Below are positions 26,098-35,115 of a stretch of 48,917 nucleotides of DNA, one piece after another. Numbering within the stretch: the stretch's first letter is position 1; the number at the start of each line of letters is the position of its first letter. Source of the DNA: Bacteroidota bacterium (GTDB taxonomy: Bacteria; Bacteroidota; Bacteroidia; Bacteroidales; Dysgonomonadaceae); NCBI GenBank assembly GCA_023399295.1, contig JAEWQF010000006.1:1-48917 (forward strand), given 5' to 3'. Below the pieces are notes generated by a model that had not been told where the DNA came from, ran no database searches, and saw only the letters and a list, made by a program, of their open reading frames with translations. The translations under genes were made by a program, and so were the position numbers.

Positions 26098-26853
26098 TCA
26101 TACCTTGTGAAATAGTGTGGCTGTAGCCTGGGCTGTGGGCATCACCACCATGTCGTTGATGTTCACATGCGGGGGACGGGAGACTACAAACCATATGCAT
26201 TCGGCAATGTCTTCGGCCACAAGATTCTCAAAACCATGATACACCATTTTCGCACGTGCTGCATCACCATGAAACCGGACCAGTGAGAACTCAGTCTCGA
26301 CTGCCCCGGGGCATATCTGTGTCACCCTGATGCCATGTGGCAACAGATCGATGCGCATCCCCTGGGTGAGGGCATCCACGGCATACTTGGTGGCACAGTA
26401 GACGTTCCCGTTGGGATATACCTCCTTTCCGGCAATCGATCCGATGTTGATGATCTGGCCTCTTCCCCGGGCTACCATGCCAGGCGTCACAGCACGCGTG
26501 ACATAGAGCAACCCCTTGATGTTGGTGTCGATCATACGGTTCCAGTCGTCACTATCTCCCTCCTGCAGGCTGTTCAATCCTGCAGCCAGACCGCCGTTAT
26601 TGACAAGGATATCGATATCCTGCCACCCTTCCGGCAGTGAGCTGAGTGCTTGTTCAACCGCCGATTCATCACGCAGATCAAAACAGAGCGGTAGCACCCG
26701 AACATTTCGTTGTTCCAGTTTGTTTTTCAATTGAAGCAGACGTGCTTTGCGACGCCCTGTAACAATCAGGGCGACACCCCCTTCCGCCAGCCTGATCGCA
26801 GTGGCTTCGCCGATACCGGCAGTGGCACCGGTGATTAGTGCAATTTTTGACAT
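26098..26853 (-). CDS. SDR family NAD(P)-dependent oxidoreductase
   Basis: 251 residues from ATG 26853 (MSKIALITGATAGIG); the open frame reaching 26886 overlaps a promoter box and is not used. Classical short-chain dehydrogenase: cofactor motif TGATAGIG (8-15), NNGG at 85-88 in place of the usual NNAG, and catalytic Ser139, Tyr152 and Lys156 (GSIAGKE...YCATK). Overall likeness is to YdfG-type 3-hydroxy acid dehydrogenases (serine/3-hydroxypropionate), e.g. PGAVETEFSLVRFHGD and VNINDMVVMPTAQA at the end. TGRR after the second strand suggests NADP preference. It is followed by the S9 peptidase gene. Confidence 0.9.
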   Translation of the reverse strand: MSKIALITGATAGIGEATAIRLAEGGVALIVTGRRKARLLQLKNKLEQRNVRVLPLCFDLRDESAVEQALSSLPEGWQDIDILVNNGGLAAGLNSLQEGDSDDWNRMIDTNIKGLLYVTRAVTPGMVARGRGQIINIGSIAGKEVYPNGNVYCATKYAVDALTQGMRIDLLPHGIRVTQICPGAVETEFSLVRFHGDAARAKMVYHGFENLVAEDIAECIWFVVSRPPHVNINDMVVMPTAQATATLFHKV

Positions 26854-26883
26854 AACAACTCTCTTTATACTGGATTGATTGAT

Positions 26884-26891
26884 CAAAATTA
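26884..26891 (-). promoter_or_regulatory. Putative -7 box for the SDR-S9 peptidase pair
   Basis: TAATTTTG on the minus strand matches TAnnTTTG, 31 bases before ATG 26853. It supports that ATG over the one at 26886. Confidence 0.45.
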
Positions 26892-26962
26892 GCCAAAAAA
26901 ATGGTCAGGGAAGGGATAATCTGAAAAAAAACGTACTTTTACATTCACAAACATTACCCAAC

Positions 26963-27196
26963 ATGAAGGAAGATCGTTTTGTTACTGTGAAAAGATTCAA
27001 CTTCCCGGCTGATGCCACCATCGTCCAGACATTCATGGAGATGAGGGGAATTGAAACCTACATGAAGAACCTGGTTTCCAACCGACTGGCGTACACGCTG
27101 GGAGACATCGAAATGCAGGTGAAAAGCTCGGAATATGAGCTGGCCAAAGAGGCGCTGATAGAGGGGGGATTTGCGAAACCGGAAGACTTCCAGTAA
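26963..27196 (+). CDS. DUF2007 domain protein
   Basis: 77 residues from ATG 26963 (MKEDRFVTVKRFNFPADATIV); codons upstream of it in the same frame (to 26879) have no family likeness. The pattern of a short ferredoxin-like fold, F-PADAxIVQxFMEMRGIETYMKN and GDIEMQVKSSEYELAKEAL, matches the putative signal-transducing DUF2007 family, which resembles the PII fold. Function unknown. It is the first of a plus-strand run, 23 bases before the AI-2E family permease. The nearest promoter-like sequence, TACTTTTA at 26934-26941, has one mismatch to TAnnTTTG. Confidence 0.8.
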   Translation: MKEDRFVTVKRFNFPADATIVQTFMEMRGIETYMKNLVSNRLAYTLGDIEMQVKSSEYELAKEALIEGGFAKPEDFQ

Positions 27197-27219
27197 ATTC
27201 ACCATACAACAGATCACAT

Positions 27220-28353
27220 ATGATGGAACAGGCAGAAAAAGAGCGAAACAACCTGCGCTACAAGTATATCCTGATCGGGGCATTGGTACTTCTGGGACTG
27301 ATCATCTTCAAATTCACCCGTCCCTATATGAGCGGTTTTCTAGGTGCCGCTACGCTTTATGTGCTTGTCAGTGGTCAACAGCGATTCCTGACACAGAAAT
27401 GGCGGTTGCGCAAATCGCTCAGTGCTCTCCTGATCGTGCTGGAGGTGCTCTTCTTCATCCTGCTTCCGCTAACCGGATTGACGCTTCTGGTGATTGACAC
27501 CTTTTCCGGGATCACTTTCGATCCACAGGTGATCCTTGACGACGTGAGCGCATTCATCCTCTCCATTGAGGAGCGGGTGGGATTCAACCTCTTCACACCG
27601 GAGAACCTGTCGGGACTTCCCAAGCTTGGCACCAACCTGCTGCAACTGGTGGGTAACAGTGTCTACTCCTTCGCGATCAACATCGTGGTGATTCTCTTTG
27701 TCTTATATTACATGCTCTTCAGCAACGATGAGTTTGAGAAGTCGATTCGTGAGATACTTCCCTTCAAGGAGGAAAACAAACAGATACTGGGTGAGGAGAC
27801 CCATCTCATCATCCAGGCCAATGCCGTGGGCATTCCATTGATGGCAATTATCCAGGGCTTCTTCGCCTATATGGGTTATCTTATCTTCGGCGTGGAGAGT
27901 GCCCTGCTCTATGCCATCCTGACAGCATTCTCTACGATTCTTCCACTGGTTGGGACAATGATTGTCTGGGTACCTCTCAGCATCAGCATGCTCATTGGAG
28001 GTGATTATGTGAACGGCGTCGGGTTGGCAATATATGGCTTGATTGTCATTGGGGGTGTAGACAATGTGGCCCGCTTTCTGTTGCAAAAGAAACTGGCTGA
28101 TATCCATCCGTTGATCACCGTGTTCGGTGTACTGATTGGAATTCCGATGTTCGGATTCTGGGGTATTATCTTCGGACCCCTGCTCCTGTCGCTTTTCATC
28201 CTCTTCTTCAACATGTTTCGGCATGAATATGTGAAGGGTTCGAAAGCAGAGCCACGCGTCACTACGAGGATGAAAACAAGAAAAGTATCTATTCCGGGCT
28301 ACAAGCCGGCAAAAATAAAAAAACCAAAGATTCATGTTCCCAAGAGTGAATAA
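27220..28353 (+). CDS. AI-2E family transporter (PerM-like)
   Basis: 377 residues, integral inner-membrane protein with about seven to eight hydrophobic segments: a first pair near 12-60, a long extracytoplasmic region (~85-150), SVYSFAINIVVILFVLYYMLF (~145-165), then four segments in 195-330 including LFGVESALLYAILTAFSTILPLVGTMIVWVPLS, the family signature, and VFGVLIGIPMFGFWGIIFGPLLLSLF. The tail (~340-377) is very basic (KTRKVSIPGYKPAKIKKPK). The family name comes from a proposed role in autoinducer-2 export in E. coli; members elsewhere move other substrates. Its last 20 bases overlap the next gene, so the two are translationally linked. Confidence 0.9.
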   Translation: MMEQAEKERNNLRYKYILIGALVLLGLIIFKFTRPYMSGFLGAATLYVLVSGQQRFLTQKWRLRKSLSALLIVLEVLFFILLPLTGLTLLVIDTFSGITFDPQVILDDVSAFILSIEERVGFNLFTPENLSGLPKLGTNLLQLVGNSVYSFAINIVVILFVLYYMLFSNDEFEKSIREILPFKEENKQILGEETHLIIQANAVGIPLMAIIQGFFAYMGYLIFGVESALLYAILTAFSTILPLVGTMIVWVPLSISMLIGGDYVNGVGLAIYGLIVIGGVDNVARFLLQKKLADIHPLITVFGVLIGIPMFGFWGIIFGPLLLSLFILFFNMFRHEYVKGSKAEPRVTTRMKTRKVSIPGYKPAKIKKPKIHVPKSE

Positions 28354-29509
28354 CCTCCTCTATCTCCTCTCCACTGTCGTTCTCATGCTGTTTTCCTGGG
28401 GTTGCCATTCCGATAATAAAGGGAGGCAACAACAAGTGTCAAACCACGATTACAATCAAATAGTACTTCACCATGCCAAGGGGTTTACAATCGAACGAGC
28501 CGATAACCATACCCGGGTGACTATTCTCAATCCCTGGTCAAGAAGTGGAGAACCCTATGCCATCTATTACCTCTACAAAACAATGCCCGAGACTGCTCAT
28601 GCTGACGGCATCACCATGCAGATCCCGGTCAGATCGCTTGTCGTGAACAGCTTCTCCTATTTCGAGTTCCTCTCCCTTCTGGGTGAAACAGATGCAATCA
28701 AAGGGGTGACCGACGGATTTCGCATCTACAATCACCGCATACGGGATGACATGGAAAAAGGAGCTATCCGCGACATGGGTGATCCATTTCAGCCGAGTCT
28801 GGAAAAGGTGATGACCGTGAAGCCGGATGCGGTAATCAGCTCCGCCTATGCCCAGGTGGACAGCTACAGTGAACGACTCACACGGGCGGGTATCCCAGTG
28901 ATATACTCGCTTGAATGGATGGAGAATGAACCACTTGCACGGGCAGAGTGGATCAGAATGATTGCTGCTTTTGTAGGAAAGGATCAATTGGGTGACTCCC
29001 TTTTTACTGATATCGCACAACGTTATCACTCCGCACGCAGTATCGTTTCGGCTCATCCACAACCTGCCTCAGTACTGGCAGGCGACAATTTTCAGGGAAC
29101 CTGGTATGTACCTGGGGGAAAGAGTTTCAATGCAGCCCTCTTCCGGGATGCGGCACTGGCATATTCCTACAGTGACAATCGGGAGAGTGGAAGCATCGGA
29201 CTGGATATCGAATCGGTGCTGACACAGTTTTCAGATGCCGATTTCTGGTTTGGGTGCCAAGCCGACAGTTACGCCGAACTTGCAGAGAAAGACGCCAAGT
29301 ATCTGCTGCTTCACGCAGTGAAGAAGAGGCAGGTGTTCAACAACCACAACCGCACCACACCGGCAGGTGGGAATGACTATTTCGAGAGTGCCGTGGCCCG
29401 GCCCGATCTGGTGCTCTCCGACCTGATACGGGCAGTGTACCCTGATCTCCTGCCCGACTACAGATTCACCTACATCAAGCCGCTGGAGGAGGAGCCGTTC
29501 CGTGAATAA
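28334..29509 (+). CDS. ABC transporter substrate-binding lipoprotein (iron-siderophore/cobalamin type)
   Basis: 391 residues with signal peptide and Cys24 (LFSWGC) as likely lipidation site. The rest has the helical-backbone two-lobe fold of the FecB/BtuF group: VVNSFSYFEFLSLLGETDAIKGVTDG (first lobe), KVMTVKPDAVISSAYAQVD, GIPVIYSLEWMENEPLARAEWIRMIAAFVGK (backbone helix), then ILAGDNF-like VLAGDNFQGTWYVPGGKSF and ARPDLVLSDLIRAVYPDLLP at the end. It should deliver a metal chelate or corrinoid to the membrane permease encoded next (8-base overlap). No ATPase subunit or outer-membrane receptor for this system lies in the window. Confidence 0.88.
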   Translation: MFPRVNNLLYLLSTVVLMLFSWGCHSDNKGRQQQVSNHDYNQIVLHHAKGFTIERADNHTRVTILNPWSRSGEPYAIYYLYKTMPETAHADGITMQIPVRSLVVNSFSYFEFLSLLGETDAIKGVTDGFRIYNHRIRDDMEKGAIRDMGDPFQPSLEKVMTVKPDAVISSAYAQVDSYSERLTRAGIPVIYSLEWMENEPLARAEWIRMIAAFVGKDQLGDSLFTDIAQRYHSARSIVSAHPQPASVLAGDNFQGTWYVPGGKSFNAALFRDAALAYSYSDNRESGSIGLDIESVLTQFSDADFWFGCQADSYAELAEKDAKYLLLHAVKKRQVFNNHNRTTPAGGNDYFESAVARPDLVLSDLIRAVYPDLLPDYRFTYIKPLEEEPFRE

Positions 29510-30512
29510 CAAATCCCATATTTTCCTGCTGTTGTTGTTGCTGTTTGTAGCAGTTTTCGTGGCTGATCTCTTCACCGGGAATGCCGACATACCGTTTCAC
29601 GATGCATGGCAGGCCTTACTGGGTCGCTCAGCAGACCCGATCATCCGTGAGATCATCGTTAACTATCGTCTGCCGAAAGCCATTACGGCTTTGATCGCCG
29701 GTGCGGCGCTCTCCCTCTCCGGGTTGTTGATGCAGACTCTGTTTCGTAACCCGTTGGCCGGCCCTGATGTGTTGGGAGTAAGTGCCGGTGCGGGACTGGG
29801 AGTGGCACTGCTCACCATGCTGAGTGGCACGGCACTCTACCCTTTGTTGTCAGTGCTGGGCAGCATGGCACCGGTAATTGCTGCCGTAGCCGGTGCCGCA
29901 GGTGTGATGTTGCTGATACTCAGCGTCTCGGCCCGCATCAAAGATTCCATCACCATCCTGGTACTGGGAATGATTTTTGGGTATGTAGCCAGTGCACTGG
30001 TGACCATCCTGCAGAGCTTCGCCGATCCTGATTCGCTCAAGGTGTTTGTAACCTGGACTTTCGGCAGTCTGGGTGGAGTGACCTGGCAAAAGATGCCATT
30101 GCTGGTCTCACTCTTTCTGGCAGGCATTTTCATCTCCTTTCTATTGGTAAAAGCGCTGAACAGCCTCTTACTGGGTGAACACTATGCGGTGAGTGGGGGA
30201 CTGGACATCCGTCGGACACGGCTCGGGATCATCGCCATAGCCTCGCTCATCACGGGTGCGGTGACAGCTTTCACCGGTCCCATCGCCTTCGTTGGGGTGG
30301 TGATTCCTCATTTTGCCAGGACATTCTTTGGCACCGTCAACCACCGCACCATTCTTCCGGCTACCTTGTTGCTTGGCAGCATCCTGATGCTGTTGTGTGA
30401 CATCATCTCACAGATTCCCATCGCCAACCGGACCCTCCCCATCAATGCGGTGACAGCCCTCTTTGGTGCACCAATGATCGTCTGGATTGTCCTGAAAAGA
30501 AAGAAACTTTGA
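29502..30512 (+). CDS. FecCD/BtuC family ABC transporter permease
   Basis: 336 residues from a GTG start that overlaps the end of the binding-protein gene by eight bases. About nine to ten membrane segments. The FecCD signature LSLSGLLMQTLFRNPLAGPDVLGVSAGAG lies at ~68-95; the cytoplasmic coupling region with GEHYAVSGGLDIRRTR (~225-240) and GPIAFVGVVIPHFAR (~258) is intact. It forms the membrane channel for uptake of iron-siderophore, haem or cobalamin. The expected ATPase gene is missing downstream: the next gene is clpC, 130 bases away with its own promoter, so the ATPase must be encoded elsewhere or be shared. Confidence 0.92.
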   Translation: MNNKSHIFLLLLLLFVAVFVADLFTGNADIPFHDAWQALLGRSADPIIREIIVNYRLPKAITALIAGAALSLSGLLMQTLFRNPLAGPDVLGVSAGAGLGVALLTMLSGTALYPLLSVLGSMAPVIAAVAGAAGVMLLILSVSARIKDSITILVLGMIFGYVASALVTILQSFADPDSLKVFVTWTFGSLGGVTWQKMPLLVSLFLAGIFISFLLVKALNSLLLGEHYAVSGGLDIRRTRLGIIAIASLITGAVTAFTGPIAFVGVVIPHFARTFFGTVNHRTILPATLLLGSILMLLCDIISQIPIANRTLPINAVTALFGAPMIVWIVLKRKKL

Positions 30513-30635
30513 GACGGTTGCATACAAGTGATGTTTCATTGTAAAACTATGGCACCGTTTTTGCGATACAGTGGAGGAACGTTAATTTTTTCATACACTC
30601 ATTTTTCCCAGTAACAGGGATACGAAAAATAATTC

Positions 30636-30643
30636 TATATTTG
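30636..30643 (+). promoter_or_regulatory. Putative -7 box for clpC
   Basis: TATATTTG, an exact TAnnTTTG match. The transcript would begin near 30650, after the ATG at 30646, so the ATG at 30679 is the better clpC start. Confidence 0.6.
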
Positions 30644-30678
30644 TAATGAATATAGCTGTAAAAGAAGAAACAGTAAAA

Positions 30679-33231
30679 ATGGATAATAATTTTTCTCAAC
30701 GGGTCAGAGATATCATGGCATATAGCCGTGAAGAAGCAGGACGGCTCCAGAACAACTACATCGGACCGGAACATCTGTTGCTGGGGATCTTGCGTGATGG
30801 CGAAGGACTGGCTATTCAAGTATTGCAGGATTTCGACATCGACCTGCAGCAGCTGAAAGAGTATATAGACAAACAGGTACACACCATCCAGGAACCATAT
30901 GATGGCACCAGTGAGGTTGTGATCAATAAAAATACTGAAAAAGCGTTAAAGATGAGCATCTTGGAGGCTCGTCTCACCAAAAGCAAGGAGACCGGATCAG
31001 AACACATCCTGCTTGCCTTGTTGAAAGAGAAAAACACGCTGATCAACGACATCCTCGCGAAGTTTCAGCTTGACTACTCAAGTGCTTTTCTGTATGTGAA
31101 AAGCATCCTGGAGAACGGGGCGGAACCAAACGAAGTTGACTCTCCCATTGCGGGAGCTAATTTCACCGACGATGACGACGATGAGTTGAGCGACAAATCA
31201 TCATTCAACCCGGGCGGTGGACAGAGTACCTCGTCTCACTCCAAGGTCAATGCTTCCGACACCCCGGTGCTGGATAACTTCGGGACCGATATCACGCGTG
31301 CTGCGCAGGAAAACAGACTCGACCCGGTTGTGGGACGTGAAAAAGAGATCGAACGGATTGCGCAGATACTCAGTCGTCGCAAGAAAAACAACCCGGTACT
31401 GATTGGTGATCCCGGGGTGGGTAAGTCGGCAATTGTTGATGGGCTGGCCCTGCGCATCACCCAGAAGAAAGTTTCACGAGCACTCTTCGACAAACGGGTG
31501 ATTGCCCTCGATATGGCTTCGATCGTCGCTGGCACCAAGTACCGCGGTCAGTTTGAAGAACGCATCAAGGCGATCCTCAACGAGCTGTCGAAGAACCCCA
31601 ACATCATCCTCTTCATCGATGAGATCCACACCATTGTGGGTGCCGGTGGTGCCGCCGGCTCACTCGATGCGGCCAACATGTTAAAGCCCGCACTGGCACG
31701 TGGTGAGATACAGTGTATCGGTGCTACCACCCTCGATGAATACCGCAAGAACATTGAGAAAGACGGTGCACTCGAGCGCCGGTTTCAGAAGGTGATTGTG
31801 GACCCCACCACACCCGAAGAGACCCTTCAAATACTGCGCAACATCAAAGAGCGATATGAGGAGCACCACAACGTACGCTATACCGACGAGGCACTGCAAG
31901 CCTGTGTGAAGCTCACCGACCGCTATGTGTCGGACCGCACCTTCCCCGACAAGGCGATTGACGCCCTTGATGAGGCAGGAGCACGGGTTCACATCTCCAA
32001 CATCGTGATCCCGGAAACAATTGAACACCTCGAAGCAGAATTAAAAGAGGTAGAGCAGCAGAAGACCGATGCGGTAAAGGCGCAGAAATATGAATTGGCA
32101 GCCAGCTACCGTGACAAACAGCGACAACTGTTGTTGGCACTCGAAGCGGAGGAGGAGCGCTGGCAGAAAGAGATCAAGGAGAAACCGGAGCTGGTGGATG
32201 AGGAGAAGATCGCCGAAGTGGTGGCGATGATCTCCGGTGTCCCGGTGCAGCGTATTGCACAGGCGGAGGGACAACGGTTGCTGGAGATGCGGGAAGAGAT
32301 CAAAGAAAAGGTGATCGGCCAGGATGAGGCAGTGAACAAGATAGTGAAGGCGATTCAGCGCAACCGTGTGGGGTTGAAAGATCCCAACAAGCCGATAGGC
32401 ACCTTCATGTTCCTTGGTCCCACGGGTGTGGGAAAGACACATCTGGCCAAAAAGCTGGCTGAATTCCTGTTCGACTCCACCGAGAACCTGATCCGTGTCG
32501 ACATGAGCGAATACATGGAGAAGTTCAATGTCTCCCGTCTGGTGGGAGCACCTCCGGGATATGTGGGTTACGAGGAAGGAGGACAGCTCACCGAGAAGGT
32601 ACGCCGTCGCCCCTACTCCGTGGTGCTACTCGATGAGATCGAGAAAGCACATCCCGATGTCTTCAACATCCTGCTGCAGATACTGGATGAAGGTCACATC
32701 ACCGACAGCCTGGGCAGAAGAATCGACTTCAAGAACACCATCCTGATCATGACATCCAACATCGGAACGCGGCAGTTGAAAGATTTCGGCAGGGGGATCG
32801 GTTTCCACACCGGCAATGAGCTGACTGACGCCGAATATTCACGTAGCATCATCCAAAAGGCCCTCAACAAGGCGTTCGCACCCGAATTTCTGAACAGGGT
32901 GGATGACATTGTGATGTTCGACCAGCTGAGTCGTGAGTCGATCTATAAGATCATTGACCTGGAGCTGAAGGGGCTCTACAAACGCATCGGCGATCTTGGT
33001 TACAAGATGGAGCTTACCGAAGCGGCAAAGGAGTTCATTGCCACCAAAGGTTACGATGTGCAGTTTGGAGCCCGTCCACTCAAGAGAGCCATTCAGAAAT
33101 ACATTGAAGATGAGATGGCTGAACAGATTCTGCGCAGTGGCGTAAATGAGGGTGATACCATCCTGATTGACTTCGACAAGGAGAAGCAGCAGATCACCAT
33201 GCAAGTAAAAGAAGAAAATGAGCGAACATAA
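30679..33231 (+). CDS. clpC: Clp protease ATP-binding subunit ClpC
   Basis: 850 residues from ATG 30679 (MDNNFSQRVRDIM); an upstream in-frame ATG at 30646 lies inside the expected promoter/start region. Order: Clp N-terminal repeat domain (two repeats, ~1-145), acidic/Gly-Ser linker (~165-190), AAA domain 1 with Walker A GDPGVGKS (243-250) and LFIDEIHTI, a middle region with a UVR motif (KAQKYELAASYRDKQRQL, ~465) that marks ClpC rather than ClpB, AAA domain 2 with Walker A GPTGVGKT (580-587), and a GIGF tripeptide-loop segment (GRGIGFHTGN) suitable for ClpP docking. It unfolds proteins for degradation by ClpP. Its stop lies within the start region of the DsbA-like gene. Confidence 0.95.
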   Translation: MDNNFSQRVRDIMAYSREEAGRLQNNYIGPEHLLLGILRDGEGLAIQVLQDFDIDLQQLKEYIDKQVHTIQEPYDGTSEVVINKNTEKALKMSILEARLTKSKETGSEHILLALLKEKNTLINDILAKFQLDYSSAFLYVKSILENGAEPNEVDSPIAGANFTDDDDDELSDKSSFNPGGGQSTSSHSKVNASDTPVLDNFGTDITRAAQENRLDPVVGREKEIERIAQILSRRKKNNPVLIGDPGVGKSAIVDGLALRITQKKVSRALFDKRVIALDMASIVAGTKYRGQFEERIKAILNELSKNPNIILFIDEIHTIVGAGGAAGSLDAANMLKPALARGEIQCIGATTLDEYRKNIEKDGALERRFQKVIVDPTTPEETLQILRNIKERYEEHHNVRYTDEALQACVKLTDRYVSDRTFPDKAIDALDEAGARVHISNIVIPETIEHLEAELKEVEQQKTDAVKAQKYELAASYRDKQRQLLLALEAEEERWQKEIKEKPELVDEEKIAEVVAMISGVPVQRIAQAEGQRLLEMREEIKEKVIGQDEAVNKIVKAIQRNRVGLKDPNKPIGTFMFLGPTGVGKTHLAKKLAEFLFDSTENLIRVDMSEYMEKFNVSRLVGAPPGYVGYEEGGQLTEKVRRRPYSVVLLDEIEKAHPDVFNILLQILDEGHITDSLGRRIDFKNTILIMTSNIGTRQLKDFGRGIGFHTGNELTDAEYSRSIIQKALNKAFAPEFLNRVDDIVMFDQLSRESIYKIIDLELKGLYKRIGDLGYKMELTEAAKEFIATKGYDVQFGARPLKRAIQKYIEDEMAEQILRSGVNEGDTILIDFDKEKQQITMQVKEENERT

Positions 33232-33949
33232 AATGAAGGTAGAGGTATGGACCGACATCATGTGTCCATACTGTTACATCGGTAAGATCCATTATGAAAA
33301 AGCACTGCAGCAATTTGAACACGCCGATGAGGTGGAGCTTGAGTACAAAGCATTTCAACTCAATCCGGAACTGCCGGACAAAGGAAAAGGGTATCCTGTC
33401 ACCGAATATCTGACAAAGACAGCTGGCATCTCTCAGGATCAAATGGAGCAGATGTTCGCCGGTATCAGGCAACTGGCCGACAATGTGGGTGTGGTGTTCA
33501 ACCTGCCAAACGCCATTGCAGCCAATACAGGCGATGCCCATCGGCTGATCAAGCTGGCAGCGACGAAAGGTGTTGACTCGGAAGTCTTACATCGACTGTC
33601 AAAAGCTTACTTTGAGGAGGCAAAAGATTACAGTGACAGGGATCTGTTGGTCTCTATCGGAATAGAATCAGGCCTCGAGAGGGATGAGATCTGCAGCATG
33701 CTCGACAGCGACAGCTACCTGTACGAGATCAAACAGGATATCCAGGAGATGGCCAACCTGGGCTTTGACACAGTGCCCACATTTCTAATGGATCGAAGGC
33801 AGGCCATCATCGGCTCCGAACCGGTTGAGCTCTTTCTGAGTGTACTCACAAAAGCATACAGCAACTGGAAGAACCGTACCGAAAATGAGAAGGAGATGAC
33901 CGTATCGAGGGGGAAATCCTGCTCTGCCGACGGTGTATGTGAGATATAA
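33218..33949 (+). CDS. DsbA family oxidoreductase, FrnE-like
   Basis: 243 residues. Thioredoxin fold with inserted helical domain; active-site motif CPYC (Cys16/Cys19 in WTDIMCPYCYIGK) and cis-proline region FDTVPTFLMDRRQAIIG near 190. The helical part has ANTGDAHRLIKLAATKG, as in FrnE/2-hydroxychromene-2-carboxylate-isomerase-like members. There is no signal peptide, so it is cytosolic. The C-terminus carries another cysteine pair (SCSADGVC, C-x5-C), reminiscent of the second motif in Deinococcus FrnE. The first ATG overlaps the clpC end by 14 bases; an alternative ATG at 33233 (MKVEVWTD) begins just after the clpC stop. Coupling to clpC hints at a protein-quality or redox-stress role. Confidence 0.88.
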   Translation: MSEHKMKVEVWTDIMCPYCYIGKIHYEKALQQFEHADEVELEYKAFQLNPELPDKGKGYPVTEYLTKTAGISQDQMEQMFAGIRQLADNVGVVFNLPNAIAANTGDAHRLIKLAATKGVDSEVLHRLSKAYFEEAKDYSDRDLLVSIGIESGLERDEICSMLDSDSYLYEIKQDIQEMANLGFDTVPTFLMDRRQAIIGSEPVELFLSVLTKAYSNWKNRTENEKEMTVSRGKSCSADGVCEI

Positions 33950-33963
33950 TCAGTTGAAAAAGT

Positions 33964-34503
33964 ATGGAATATCTACGGATTGATCCGGGTGAACAGGAAC
34001 GATGGAACAGCGTCTGGAGTCTCTACGAAGAGAGCTTCCCGGTGGCAGAGCGAAGAAAGATGGAAGATCATCTGCTGGCATGCACCGATGAGCGGTTCTT
34101 TCCCCTTTCGGCTTGGGATGGAGGCAGACTGGCCGGTCTTTTGTTCTTCTGGGAGTGGAAGGGCTACCGTTACCTGGAACATTTGGCTGTAGCGGCTCCT
34201 CTTCGTGGTCAAGGGTTCGGTTCAGAGATGTTACGCTATCTGCGTGACAGTGAACATACCATCATATTGGAGATTGACCCGTTGGTGAATGAGTTGTCTG
34301 TACGCAGGCTCCAGTTTTATGAACGGGCAGGTTTCACACTCACCCCCTACCGTTTCCTGCACCTCCCTTACCGACTGGAGGCACAACCGCAGGAACTGCT
34401 GATCCTGAGCTACCCCCAAATGATTACCAAAGAAGCGCACACCGATTTTCTGCGCTTTGTCAATGAGGAGGTGATACGCTACTGCGAACAACCGGTTGAA
34501 TGA
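33964..34503 (+). CDS. GNAT family N-acetyltransferase
   Basis: 179 residues. Acetyl-CoA-binding motif A is visible: EHLAVAAPLRGQGFGSEMLRYL (pyrophosphate loop RGQGFG, 81-86), preceded by strand LLFFWEWKGYRYL and followed by IILEIDPLVNELSVRRLQFYERAGF, the usual motif B. The N-terminal part (YEESFPVAERRKMEDH) resembles uncharacterised GNAT proteins of Firmicutes and Bacteroidetes; the acceptor is unknown. It starts 14 bases after the DsbA-like gene and is the last gene of the clpC run, convergent with the next minus-strand gene. No strong terminator hairpin was seen in the 23 bases between them. Confidence 0.88.
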   Translation: MEYLRIDPGEQERWNSVWSLYEESFPVAERRKMEDHLLACTDERFFPLSAWDGGRLAGLLFFWEWKGYRYLEHLAVAAPLRGQGFGSEMLRYLRDSEHTIILEIDPLVNELSVRRLQFYERAGFTLTPYRFLHLPYRLEAQPQELLILSYPQMITKEAHTDFLRFVNEEVIRYCEQPVE

Positions 34504-34526
34504 ATGGGAGCAGGCGACCTGTTGTG

Positions 34527-35045
34527 TCAGTTACCCAACACCGAGGCCATCAGTCGCAACAGTTGTGTGAGCATCAGATCTTCTCTTTTCGATCTGGGTT
34601 GTATCGGATAGACAACCACCTCAACCTTGTCTTTCTCCTGCATGCTGAGGTAACCAGCCAACCCCCAGGACATCATCCTGGCATCGGTCCTGAATTTCAA
34701 CACTTTGTTTTTGCGGTCTGAGAAGGAGATGATCCACTGACGATCGACACGTTGCATCACCTCATCAAACGGGCAATCACCCCTTGCTTGATAATTGAAC
34801 CTCGCTTTCTTAAGACCTGCAAAAGTGGGAGGGTCCAGCTTCTCTGACTCCATGTAATCCAATCGTCTGAAGTAATAGGAGGTGATAAGGGCTGGAGGGA
34901 TGATTCCTACCAGAACGAAGACAAGTGCAGCCTGCCAGAAATCAATGCGGAACTGCCAGAAGAGGTAGACAACCCCTAACACAGCCAGGTAAAAGATCAG
35001 AAAAACAGAAACCCAGAACAGAAACAGTCGTAAAGTAAATCGCAT
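34527..35045 (-). CDS. Unrecognised membrane protein with two N-terminal membrane segments
   Basis: 172 residues from ATG 35045 (MRFTLRLFLFWVSVF); an ATG at 35078 would add eleven polar residues before the first hydrophobic segment. Two membrane segments: LFLFWVSVFLIFYLAVLGVVYLF (~7-29) and WQAALVFVLVGIIPPALITSYYF (~37-59). The remaining ~110 residues are soluble and mixed alpha/beta (GDCPFDEVMQRVDRQWIISFSDRKNKVLKFRTDARMMSWG), predicted cytosolic. The soluble part has the look of a small PH-like or bacterial-PH domain, but this is only an impression. I do not recognise the family. It follows the DUF4230 gene by 70 bases on the same strand. Confidence 0.7.
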   Translation of the reverse strand: MRFTLRLFLFWVSVFLIFYLAVLGVVYLFWQFRIDFWQAALVFVLVGIIPPALITSYYFRRLDYMESEKLDPPTFAGLKKARFNYQARGDCPFDEVMQRVDRQWIISFSDRKNKVLKFRTDARMMSWGLAGYLSMQEKDKVEVVVYPIQPRSKREDLMLTQLLRLMASVLGN

Positions 35046-35115
35046 ATCACATTCTCCCGGTATTTGGTTTATAAACAATCAATCAAACTGCCCCTACAAA
35101 AGAAAAACCCAATTC

